NCBI GenBank assembly: GCA_951640165.1
Contig: OX621257.1
Span: forward strand, 15,883,201 to 15,947,200
Source of the DNA: Pseudoips prasinana
Lineage: Eukaryota; Arthropoda; Insecta; Lepidoptera; Nolidae
Length of the DNA stretch: 64,000 nucleotides
Reading direction: 5' to 3'
In this document: positions 12,411-23,500 of the stretch, in pieces
Layout: the number at the start of each line of letters is the position of its first letter
How positions within the stretch are numbered: position 1 is the stretch's first letter
Translations under genes and position numbers: made by a program
Notes under the pieces: model-generated
What the model saw: only the letters and a program-made list of their open reading frames with translations
Told to the model about the DNA's origin: nothing
Databases searched by the model: none

Positions 12411-12680
12411 CCAATTCTAATCCGACCAATCGACAGGGTAATCAGCCCCAAACCGACGGTCACACATTAATCAAAGCTTCAAATAATTCTATGCGACCAA
12501 TCGACAGGGTAATCAGCCCCAAACTGACGGTCAAAATTCAACGAAATCGTTGAATTCTAATCCGACCAATCGACAGGGTAATCAGCCCCAAACCGACGGT
12601 CACCCATCAATCAAAGCCTTGAATAATTTTAAGCCGACCAATCAACAGGGTAATCAGCCCCAAACCGACGGTCATCAAAT
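12411..12680 (+). repeat. Four tandem repeats in the gag-pol linker
   Basis: Four copies of 'gaccaatcgacagggtaatc' followed by 'agccccaaaccgacggtca' occur about 65-70 bp apart (near 12423, 12488, 12563, 12637). In the pol frame they encode a Gln/Asn-rich repeat with the core 'NRQGNQPQTDGH'. They lie between the zinc knuckle and the protease. Confidence 0.85.
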
Positions 12681-13894
12681 TACTAAATCTAACTCGACAT
12701 CTATTTCTAATTCAAAAGCCTTTACTATTTCCAATAGAGTCGATCAAAATATTTATGAAATCAACTTAGATACGACAAAAAGACTTTTACCCCATATCCT
12801 ACTCGATTCACAAGTTTCGGATATTCCACTACACCTGTTAGTTGACTCAGGATCCGCCATATGCTGCTTCCCAATCTGGGGGGCCCGAGCGCAGCCTGTA
12901 GGCGGCTCTACGTGGGGATCGTGCGATCGATGGACCTGTACGGGGCCCCGATCTGGGCGGCTGACCTGACGGCCGGCAGCATTGCTGTTCTGCGGAGACC
13001 GCAGAGAGCTATGGCCGTCAGAGTCATCAGGGGATATCGCACGGTCTCCTAAGAGGCGGCCTGTGTACTGGCCGGATCCCCGCCCTGGGACCTCGAGGCG
13101 AAAGTACTCGCGTCACTGTACCGGTGGCGCGAGGAGATGCTGGCGCAAGGCGAGCGGCCGATGCAGCGACACATGGAGCTGCGTCGGTCGCAACTTCGCG
13201 AGGCCCTGGTGGCGGAATGGCGGGGCAGACTCTCGCGCCCAACTGCCGGCCTCGTCACTATCGAGGCGGTCCGGCTGGTACTCGAGCGTTGGCTCGGGAG
13301 GAGGCACGGCTCCCTGTCGTTTCGGGTGACACAGGTGCTCTCGGGGCATGGCTGCTTCGGGAAGTACCTGTGTCGCATAAACAGGGAGCCCGACTCGGTT
13401 CGATGGTTGGCGGCGAAGAGTCCTGGGACGCGGTGGTTTCCTTCTGCGAGACAGTCATCTCGCGGAAGGAAGCTGCGGAAAGGGAGAGGGAGATCACATC
13501 CTCTCACCCAGCCCGCAGCAGACGCACCGGGCGTCGGCGGAGGGCAGATAACGCCCTCTTCCAGCCCCCCTAAATGGGTCCAGGGGCGACGGACTCGGGG
13601 GCGTCCGTCGCCCACTACACATCTGGACCCGAGGCGGCGGCGCGACGTGTTCCACGCGCGCCCCTCTTAGACGTTGCGGGGGGAGTTTAACACCTCACTC
13701 TCCCCGCTAATGCGAGGAGGCCCGCAAACATGGGCCAGCACCAGCCGGGGGTTGCGGAAGTATCGTTTGTTCCCGCGACCCCCGGCGCAGGTGTGAGATG
13801 GAACACCGGGGTGGTTTTTAGTCAGTAGGAGTCTGACAGACCCCTCCGCCTCCCCCAAGGCGGAGGACATCCATGCAGGATTTTCCACCCCGCA

Positions 13895-13926
<32 letters not shown>

Positions 13927-14524
13927 CGCCATATGCTTGTTAAAGGAATCAAGCATACAGAATATGCTGAAACTCATCAAGGAACCCATTAAACTTAAGG
14001 GTATAGACCCTGGTGATGAGCCGACGTCAACAATAGGCCACTTGCAACTCAAATTAAAATTGAGCGAAAGTAAAACAGCATTATTTAAGTTTCATGTCGT
14101 TAAAGATATCAATCTGCCCTACGATGGCATTATTGGCACGGACTTCCTAACATCATTTGGATGCAAAATCGATTATACAAATGACATTCTTAAAATTGGT
14201 AAATTGAATATCAAGTTACTGTTCTCTGACCCATTTTATATCATTCCACCTCGCTCTGAAGCCGTCATTGAATGCTCAATACAAAATACCAACCTAAGGG
14301 AAGGTATCATCTTAGGCCAACACCTCAACCAAAATTTGTTAATTTCCAATTGCATAGTTAAAATTAAAGATAATAATAGAGTTAACTTAACTATTGCAAA
14401 TATTTCAGAAACTTCTATGCATATCAATTCTAATTTAAATCTAAATATCGAGCCTTTTCATTCCGAAGCGTTCCAAAAAACACTGCAATTACACCCAATA
14501 CGGCGAATAGAACCACCAATGTAA
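12550..14524 (+). pseudogene. pro: Retroviral aspartic protease, split by a non-LTR insertion
   Basis: The first part (12550-12865) runs through the linker repeats into the catalytic Asp-Ser-Gly of the retropepsin fold (LVDSG, near 12840). The element is then interrupted at 12866. The second part resumes at 13937 and includes the conserved 'IIGTDFL' flap/ILG region near 14128. The insertion plus its duplication is 1072 bp, which moves the frame by one, so the two halves lie in different frames. The second half then runs about 130 residues and stops at 14524, out of frame with RT, so a further frameshift lies near 14450-14500. Confidence 0.85.
12866..13920 (+). mobile_element. 5'-truncated R1-like non-LTR retrotransposon
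   Basis: A GC-rich 1055-bp insert ends in about 28 A residues and is flanked by the 17-bp duplication 'aggatccgccatatgct' (12849-12865 and 13921-13937): target-primed reverse transcription. The coding part is the C-terminus of an R1-clade ORF2: 'LYGAPIWAADL', then 'RRPQRAMAVRVIRGYRTVS', an in-frame TAA at 13050, continuation to about 13390, and a frameshift into a frame reading 'GGEESWDAVVSFCETVI'. The remaining about 320 bp are 3' UTR. Catalytic RT motifs are absent (5' truncation), so it is dead on arrival. Its base composition differs sharply from the AT-rich host element. Confidence 0.92.
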
Positions 14525-14562
14525 TCAATTCACTACGAATTGATCATCTTAATCAAGAATAA

Positions 14563-17500
14563 TCTGATGCTCTTCTGGAACTTTGTGTCCAATATTCGGA
14601 TATATTCCACTTAACTGATGATCAATTAACTCATACTTCCGCTCTAAACCATCAGATAAAGACGAGTAGTGATATTCCTATCCATACTAAATCCTATAGA
14701 TTCCCAGAAATCCATAAGAAAGAGGTAGAAACCCAAATCGGAAAAATGCTTGACCAGGGTATAATTGAACCTTCTTCCTCACCCTGGAGTTCGCCAATTT
14801 AGATAGTACCTAAAAAGACAGACTCCCAAGGCCAACGCAAATGGCGAATAGTCATCGACTATCGTAAACTAAATGATATTACAATCGGTGAAACGTACAC
14901 TATCCCGCAGATATCTGAAATACTCGACCAGCTGGGACACAGTAAATATTTTTCGACATTGGACCTCACTTCCGAGTTTCATCAAATTCCTATTTCCCCT
15001 GAGGATAAATCTAAAACAGCCTTCTCTGTACCTCAAGGACATTATCAATTTAATAGAATGCCATTTGGATTAAAGAACGCGCCCTCTACATTCCAAAGAC
15101 CCATGAACAATTGTCTCTCCGGCCTTCAAGGGACACGTTGTTTTGTTTATTTAGATGATATTGTTATTTATTCTGCCGATCTTAATTCCCACATGAATAA
15201 CCTAAAAATTGTGTTTGATAGACTCCGTACTTTCAATTTAAAACTACAACCTGAAAAATGTGAATTCCTACGCAAAGAACTTGCGTATCTAGGTCACATT
15301 ATCGGCGAGGATGGTGTCAAACCAAATCCCGAAACAAAATCATTTCTAGGGCTTGTATCCTATTATAGAAGATTCATTTCTGATTTTGCGAGACTTGCTA
15401 AGCCAATAACGTCTTTACTAAAAAAGGACATTCCTTTTATTTGGCAAAACGAACAACAACTCGCTTTCGAGTCTCTTAAAGCCAAACTTGTTTCTGCCCC
15501 AATCCTAGCATACCCAGATTTTACGCAAACCTTCGTCTTAACTTGTGACGCTTCAAGCTATGCGATATCGGCAATACTATCCCAGGGTCCTATAGGACAA
15601 GACCGCCCGATCGCGTATGCATCCCGCACGCTTAATAGGGCCGAGTGCAATAACAGTGTCACCGAGAAAGAATGTCTCGCTATAATATTTGGCACTAAGG
15701 TGTTCAGACCTTACCTACAGATTTTGAAACGTCGACCATACGGTCGACGTTTCAAAATCTTGACAGATCATAAACCACTACAATGGCTGTTCAACTGCAA
15801 AGATCCAGGATCGAGACTTATCCGCTGGCGTCTGAAATTAGAGGAATTCGAATACGACATTCAGTATAAAAAAGGAAAGATCAATGCCAACGCCGACGCC
15901 TTATCTCCATTCCCGGTCAATCCAGTCCAACCCGATGTACCAGATCCTAACCCTTCAACGGAAGAAGAACCTCAACGAGAATTAGACAGTGATCTTTTAG
16001 ACCTATTAATACCACCCGCTTCTTTTGATGCTAATGATGTTACCTTACATTCCCCAAATCTCCTGGAGCCTAGTGAAAACTCATTACCTCAACTTGATAC
16101 CAACTTACCTTCCAACATTCCGGATAACCTTAGGGAAGAACTCGAAAATGAAAGAAATGACTTACCTGGTCAATCACCAGCTCCCGACTTTAATCCAATG
16201 CCATCCACAAGCGCGTGTCCAGACTCACCTGTCGACGATTATCCCACCTTTCTAAAAGAAATGGCAAATAAAGATAAGTCCTTTAATACAGAAATCGAGG
16301 AACATAATCAGAGCCTCATGAAATGTCCATCAAAAGTAATTTTAGTCCCTACATCTATGGATCTAGATGAATCAAATTTATACATACAGGAAATCCTCGG
16401 TGACCCTATAATTAATTCAACCGTTATTAACTCTGAAAAAGAACTTTTCTTGTTCCAGAAGATCGAATGCAACAATAAAACCTATTTCTTGTTATTCACA
16501 AAAGTACATCATTTCGACGAAGCATCATACCCTGAAATATTTCAAACTCTTAAAACTATTAGAAATGAATTAATTGTCTTCGAAAACGTTACTGAAATAG
16601 ACATATCTGATCTAAAAAACCCATTTGAAAAACATTCGTTTATAAAAATTTACAACATGCTAATTTACCTGTTCCATAATACACGCATTAAAGTTAATAT
16701 TTACCATAATAATATAATATATCCAACTCCAATTGAGATAAAGAAGATCCTTTTTGATAACCATGATATCCCAATCGCAGGCCATTTGGGCTCTTCACGA
16801 ATGTATAACAGAATAAAACAAACATATTACTGGAAGGGTATGCGCAGTGATATAGAATCTTATGTAAAACAGTGTAAGTCTTGTCAGGAAAACAAGGCAC
16901 TTAGGAAAATCAATCGCGCCCCTATGCAGATTACAAGTACATCCACAGAACCATTTCAACGAGTATTCCTTGACATCGTTGGTCCACTTCCAGAGGCTGG
17001 ACCAGCGAAACTTAAGTATATATTAACCGTTCAAGATGATCTTAGTAAGTTTTCTTCCGCATACCCTATACGTAGTACCACAGCGGAGGAAACATGCGAA
17101 TGCTTACTTCATTACATATCCATATTTGGTATCCCTAAAACGATTCTCACGGACCAAGGGACCAATTTCACTTCAGATCTCTTTAAAAAGACATGCGAAT
17201 TTCTCAAAATTAAAAATTTCTGGTCGTCTCCGTATCACCCTCAGACTCAGGGTGCCCTTGAGCGAAGTCACTCAACACTCAAGGAATATCTTAAGTCTTA
17301 CATAAATGAAGAACAGACAAACTGGCCCCGATACGTCTATACTGCCATGCTCGCATACAATACGCCCATACATACTACAACTCATTATTCACCATACGAA
17401 CTAGTGTTTGGACGTAAACCGTTTGTCCCAAATTCCGTCTTCGACGAACTTTCAGAAACGACATATCCCGACTATGTCCGTATGCTCCAAAATAGACTGA

Positions 17501-17784
17501 AGTACTCAAGAGAAAAAGCATTGGATTTCGTAAGGAAATCCAAAGAATCCTCCAAAACTTATTACGATACTCATACTCGCCCAGCTCAATACAAAGTTGG
17601 TGAATATGTCTATCTAAAAAACCACCTGAGACTGCGCAAAGCGCTCTCACCCCTTTGGAAAGGGCCTTATAAGATTGTGAAAATTAACGGTAATAATACG
17701 CTGACTTTACTCATTAATCGGCGTCACGTTACTCATCATTACGACCAGGTCAAACCGGCAGCCGATGTCGGACCTGTAACATAA
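14563..17784 (+). pseudogene. pol: Pol of the provirus: reverse transcriptase, RNase H, integrase
   Basis: The frame is open from 14803 to 17784. Upstream in the same frame are in-frame stops TAA at 14560 and TAG at 14800, where related elements have coding residues (the TAG falls in the fingers before the 'VPKK' motif). RT shows the palm box 'YLDDIVIYS' (near 15150) and 'FSTLDLTSEFHQIPI'. RNase H shows 'TCDASSYAISAILSQ' and 'TDHKPLQWLF', with a short palindromic insert between them. Integrase has the HHCC zinc finger (H, H, Cys-X2-Cys, about 16750-16885), the D,D-35-E core ('LDIVGPLPE', 'LTDQGTNFTSDLF', 'GALERSH') and a C-terminal chromatin/DNA-binding tail. Stops and the palindrome make RT/RH inactive here; integrase alone is open. 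Confidence 0.92.
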
Positions 17785-17943
17785 TTTAGTTAGATTAATG
17801 AAATTAGAATTTAAGAAAATAGTGTAGTTTTAACTTACTTTCTGAAGGACGCCATATAAGCTTCTAACGGAAATGAAATAATATATATAGATTTAAGTAA
17901 AAGTAATTTACTTACCTAGTATTAATAACTACCGTTATTTGCA

Positions 17944-19730
17944 GTGGAGTTCGGGTTCAAACTCTAAACAATGTTCAGTTGAATGTTTTAATACCGATAG
18001 ATATTTCAAATTTTGGCCCACATATACAGAATGTTGAATCCATTTTAGGAACCACGAAATACCTATGTAATCAGACTCGCATTGCTTTAGTTGACGCTGA
18101 ATGTAATAATATGATCCAACCATTAACAGGACGTTTCCAAGATTTGAATAAGGATTTTTCATCCATCTCCCATCTAATAGATAATCACATTAAGCGTAGC
18201 GCTTGGATAGGAGGAATAGGTACAATTGCAAAACAGATATTTGGTACTCTAGACGAAAATGACGCATTGCGATATGATGAAGCTATTGAAAATTTACAAG
18301 AAAATGAGAAACAGTTGACTTCACTTATGAAAGAAAATATTTTAGTCACAACTTCAACAATATCTTTCTACAATAGTACTCTCCATAAGATAAGAGATAA
18401 TGAAGCTAGTTTAAATAAAGCTATCGACAACCTCTCGCAGAAAATAAACAATATTACTAAAATGACTACCGACTTTCACATTTTCGTTAAAGTTAATGAA
18501 ATTTTAAACATTTTAGAAACGACAATACTTACCTTATCATTTCAACTAGAAAACATTGTTAATGCTATTCTATTCAGTATTCAAAATATATTGCATCCTG
18601 CTATTATAACGCCGAGAGATAGACACCGAGAGCTTGCCGATAACTATAGACATTTGCCTAGCGACCTCGAATTGCCTGTAACGCTAGATATTAATTCTAT
18701 ACATACTATTTTAAGTATTTCTAAGCTAGTTTGTTACTATAGAAATAATAAGATTATGTTTGTACTGCAAGTGCCGATGGTCACTATACAAGAATATTCA
18801 TTATTTCATAGTTTAGCTCTGCCTATACCGTATAATGTTAAGAAACCACATACATTCAGCCTAATTACCCCTGGAAATAGATATATAGCAATGACCAAAG
18901 ACAAAGCTTATTATTCAATTTTCAATGATTTAAAAATATGCAAAACTATCAACCCAGGAAATTTCATATGTGACATTAATAACGTGTACTCAACAGACGC
19001 AAAACCTACATGTGAAAGTGAACTATTAGCAAAAGTGATTAGTGAAAAACCTAAACAGTGTGAAACCAAAATTATAATAGGAAAACTGGACATTTGGAAA
19101 CCGTTGACTAATAATAAGTGGATTTATGTACAATCGGAACCTAATAAAATCTCTGTGGACTGTGTTGGTTCAAAATTATATGAAACAAATATTTTAGGCA
19201 CGGGTATTCTTAGTATCCCCGACAATTGTATTGGATATTGTAAAAGTACTACGTTAATACCAAAATATGACATTGTTAATATAACTTCACCCATTAACCA
19301 TTTGCCAGATTTTAACTTAATCAACGACACTTGCTGTAATATACATAAATTAAGTAATGTAATAGATAATGTGTCTCCTATTCACTTGCGTGATATAGAT
19401 TTAGATGACTTTAACACAGAAAACAAAGTTATAATGAATTCTATTTTAAAAGATTTAGAACTGATTAAACATCCTGAAGACCCACACATAGTTCAATATG
19501 GGACACACTATTCTATCTTAACCATTCTTATTTTTATTTTTATTATTGCATTTATATCATTCATTTTGTATAAGAAATTATTATCGTGTAAGTCTGGCGG
19601 CAACCGACTCTATCCTGTAAAATTTCATGTAACTAAACCGGAACTTCAGACTACCCCTACCACAACGGACAAACATGACACAGAAATAGATATGCCTACC
19701 CCTGAAGCTCCAACCCGAACCAGATTCTAA
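17944..19730 (+). CDS. env: Env-like glycoprotein of the provirus
   Basis: Open for about 595 codons. There is no good ATG at the start; the frame opens directly after a splice-acceptor-like 'cgttatttgcag' at 17933-17944, matching the spliced env mRNA of Gypsy-type elements. A dibasic site (HIKR) is followed by a Gly/Ile-rich stretch like the fusion peptide of baculovirus F/errantivirus Env proteins, then long heptad-rich helices. Many Asn-X-Ser/Thr sites and paired Cys follow. One transmembrane helix (about residues 515-537) and a short basic tail lie near the C-terminus. The frame is unbroken, but its splice donor was probably lost with the 5' leader. The family role is membrane fusion. Confidence 0.85.
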
Positions 19731-19764
19731 TAGACGCTTTGTATGCATCCCCAAAGCCTCTTCT

Positions 19765-19776
19765 TAAAGGGGGAGG
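19765..19776 (+). promoter_or_regulatory. Polypurine tract
   Basis: 'taaagggggagg' directly abuts the TG of the 3' LTR, the position and composition expected for plus-strand priming. Confidence 0.8.
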
Positions 19777-20033
19777 TGTTATACCCTAGTCCTGAAGCCC
19801 TTAATGCGGCTCTGGCCATTAATTAGCAACCTAACCAATTTTGAATGCTAGTTAGGATTAGAGGCTCAGTGAGTACTCAGTCTGTTTTAAACCTCAGTAG
19901 AGAGCGGTTGCCTAAAGAATATTTTTAAGTGTGTGTTTTGTCAGTGTTTTAAAGTATTATAAAAATAAATTCCTTCTTTTAGTTTACTTTAATTTCTTTT
20001 TTTAAAAAGACATTTGTGCCTACCCGTATAACA
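19777..20033 (+). repeat. Complete 3' LTR, 257 bp
   Basis: Runs TGTTATACCC to CGTATAACA. 'aataaa' near 19964 could serve as polyadenylation signal. Followed by the GTGC duplication and the rest of the interrupted short repeat (to about 20088). Confidence 0.92.
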
Positions 20034-20088
20034 GTGCGTTCTGGAGTTATAGCGTCAGGAAGGAAAACCCGACTTATTTTTATATAGT

Positions 20089-20565
20089 AAGATATGTAGG
20101 TTTTATGTAGTATATTATATATTTATAAGGTATCGTATGTAAATATTGTTGTGCACTCTACCCATTCAATATATAAAAATCTCACTGGTTTCTCCTAATG
20201 ATTTGCTGGAAGAAAATTATGTAATGAATTAAGCTCGCCTAAGACATGACTTTACTTTTTAACATTTAACTTAATTGTAAATTTCTGTATGCAATAAAGA
20301 ATAAATTTTCGCACAATATGTACTAAAAGCAGGAAAACTGAACGGTTTCTTTAAAAGTGTTGATTTAACTAAAGGTGTTTCGACGAAAATTGCTATACGT
20401 TCGTTGTTCTTAACTGACTGACAACACTGTCTATCAAGTGTCAATTAAATTGTCGTTGTTGTTAGCGGTGGCGGCTGGGGTGTGTCCATAATAATTTAAA
20501 GTTTTAAACGTAATTCATAATGAAATAATATTTATGTGACTAAAATACAGAAGGAATAAATTACA
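20089..20565 (+). promoter_or_regulatory. Transferrin gene upstream region
   Basis: About 480 bp between the interrupted short repeat and the start codon; should hold promoter and 5' UTR. The context 'ttacaATGG' suits the chosen start, and a signal peptide follows at once. No core promoter motif is assigned. Confidence 0.3.
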
Positions 20566-23500
20566 ATGGATACACACTTAGTCATATCGCTTATATCCAT
20601 TGTCATCAGTAAGTTTTCGTACTTTTTAAATCGTTCGAAGTTAAAGTTAGTATTTATAAATCAAACTCAACTTGGTGCCGTGTTTCACTTAACTCTTCGC
20701 GAGCTGATTCCTAAATCTATATGTATCATCAACTCTTTAGCCACCGCTCCGAGTTTAGAATAGATTTGTTACTAGTCTTAAACTTTAAAAACTAGAATAC
20801 CTGACACACAATAACAATTATAATTGTATTGTTTGTTATATATGTACAAGTATTGGTCTGTGTACACTTCATACTAACTTAGGCCAAGAGGTTAGCTACC
20901 TAATGTACAATGCTAAGAACAATATTATCACCCCTGTTGTCGGTTGGACTGTTCTAATCTATTATTTGATGACCACCATGACTCAGTTAATAGTGAACCT
21001 GTCTTACAATTTCTATTCTAAAGATTGCTGGTTTGATCCTCCCACAACACAAATATATAATAGGTCATGAGCATGTCTAGCTGTCTTGGCTAGGGTGTTT
21101 TCTATTGTATGTACATATTTACAATAAATCATAGAAATGCATTTGTATCCCTAGTCTGTTGATCTTTATTCTTGTATGGAAACTTTCATAGAAACCTACT
21201 ACTCTTGTTAAGTTACAGCTTGTATAGTAAGATAGATACTTTGTGTATTCTAAAATAATTGAAATTTCAGAAAAGTTATTCGGTATAGTGGCTCTTATTA
21301 TACTTTTCTTTGTTGCTCTTTGGGTCAACAACATGAAAACTTAAATTTTACTTAACTGAAAATTAAGATAATGTGATGAGGAAGTATACTGCCCCTAAAC
21401 AGTTTCTCTCACCTCACAGGGGCTCATAATAACAGCCTAAGTTCAGCCACAAAGCCCAATTTCAATGGAGACAAGCACAGGACATTTTATAGTGCACAAG
21501 TGTGTCCAAATACAGGAGCACTTTCTATTACAAGACTACTGGAAAGTTGTCAGGTACAGGATCAACAACTTTATATGCTCTCTGAGGCACAGGGGTGATA
21601 TACTGCCTACTGCCAGACTTTGGGCTGATACTGAGACATTCTTTCAACAGAAAAATCACCTTGTTTTTGAACACACTACTGTGAAACCAACCGCAAAGGC
21701 AGTCATGTCAGATATGAGACATATATTCAAAAGTTAACTATTATTTTCAGCAAGCACGGCAGCTAATTTCTATGGCAGTGAGAATGCAATCAATGGTATC
21801 AGCAAAGTCCAAAAAATAGAGAGAGAAGACATCATAACTTGGTGTACAGTGTCCTTGTTAGAGCAGGAGAAATGTGAGAAGTTGGCTAAGGCAGCTATGT
21901 TGGACAAGGGATTGTTTGGAAAGGAGTTTATTGAGCTAACTTGTAAAAGGGTGAGTGTGCATAACTTAATGGAAAGATCATCTGCCAGTGGCATAGTTGC
22001 TTTTGAATAAGTATACATAGATGGACAATGTGGTATAGCTATTTATAAATATTTAACACAACTTACAATAATTGTCGCTGTAAGTTAAACCTAAGCCAGT
22101 AAAGTTACTTAGAAGGCAAAATAAGTAATTTTAAAATTGGAACTGTTTTTCAATTCAAATGTTGATATTGATGAGTGGTTGAGCTTGGTAATTTTTATTT
22201 ATTTATTTCTTGGAAAACCAACAGCTATACTAAAATAATATACTGCTAGAATAGGAAACATAAAGCCAATTACAAAGGACTTTCATGGATAGTGACTGAT
22301 ACACACTTATAATGCTACAGATAATACTGTTACCTACCACTTAAGGTAGGTAACAGTATTATCTGTTATATATACAGTACTAGCTGTGCCCCGCGGTGTT
22401 ACCCCCGTTAAATTTTATAAATTTTCTTTGCTATAAACCTCACGTAGTCCGAGACCTTTCCAACGAACGCAAAACCGTGGAAATCGGTTCGTGCGTTCTG
22501 GAGTTATAGCGTCAGGAAGGAAAACCCGACTTATTTTTATATAGTAGATAATTGTCTTCAAATATTCTGATAATACTGTTACCTACCTTAAGTGGTAGGT
22601 AACAGTATTATCTGTATCAGTATTATCAGAATATTTGAAGACAATTATAAAAGTTATTAGAAAAAATTATGGCTATTTATGAGTTCACAATTGATTTAAT
22701 AATGGTTGTGTATGAATAAGTTTTAGATTATATTGAAAAATTGCTCAATTCCAAATAATAAGGAAGTTTATTTTTATTGAGTGCAAAACTGCATAATTTA
22801 AAACCCATCGAAAGTTTTGCCAACCTTAACCTAACTAACAGATGTTCACTGCATGATGAAGAAAGAATAATGGCAAATTTTCACTTTCTTTATCTCCTGC
22901 CTAAAATTGTCCACTGCTTGACACAGGCCTGTTCCAAAGGTTTACTGGAGGAAATTGCCTTAGTCACCATGCTTGGTGGTGTGCGAGTTGGTGACTACAG
23001 TTAGTTGGTAGCTACTAGTAGCTACTTCACAGGTGGCACTGCCACCTGACTCCCTGGTGTATCCCTTAGTTGCCTGTTTTGACACTTGACACAGGAAGAT
23101 GGTGGGTGATCCAGTTATTCTCTCTATTCTAATAATACTAATTTCACTTTAAAGTTTCCTTATTTCAAATAAGGTTTTATGAAAAGTTGCACTTTTAATT
23201 CTTCTTCAAATGAAGAATACACATTTGGAATGCATGCAGCTTGTCATAATATGTATTATCCAATAAGTTTGTTTCAGGCATTTGATACAGAAGAATGTAT
23301 GAACTGGGTGGATAGAGGAGAAGCTACCTTACTGGGTTTGGATGCTGGTGAAGTTTATGTCGCTGGCCGGTATCACTCACTGGTACCCATACTGCAAGAG
23401 GTATGTAGCATGCTATGTGGATAACGTTGACAGATTTTTTTTTTATCTCCTACAAATTTTTTGAATATTTTATTATTTACTTTATTTGCAAGTAATTAAG

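Larger units (their letters stand above)
11261..20033 (+). mobile_element. Env-bearing gypsy-like (errantivirus-type) LTR provirus, defective
   Basis: 8773 bp with the order LTR remnant, gag, protease, reverse transcriptase, RNase H, integrase, env, LTR. Both ends read TGTTATA/TATAACA and are flanked by the 4-bp duplication GTGC (11257-11260 and 20034-20037), as usual for Ty3/gypsy integrases. Breaks: the 5' LTR keeps only 47 bp and the leader is gone; a 1055-bp non-LTR fragment splits the protease; two in-frame stops and a frameshift lie before the RT fingers; a palindrome is inserted in RNase H. Gag, integrase and env frames remain open. The env lineage matches insect endogenous retroviruses (Gypsy/TED type). 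It cannot transcribe normally from its own 5' LTR. Confidence 0.93.

Noticed and set aside
13049..13670. Several long open frames on both strands
   Set aside because: They arise from the high GC content of the R1-like fragment; only the plus-strand RT-tail frames match a known family.
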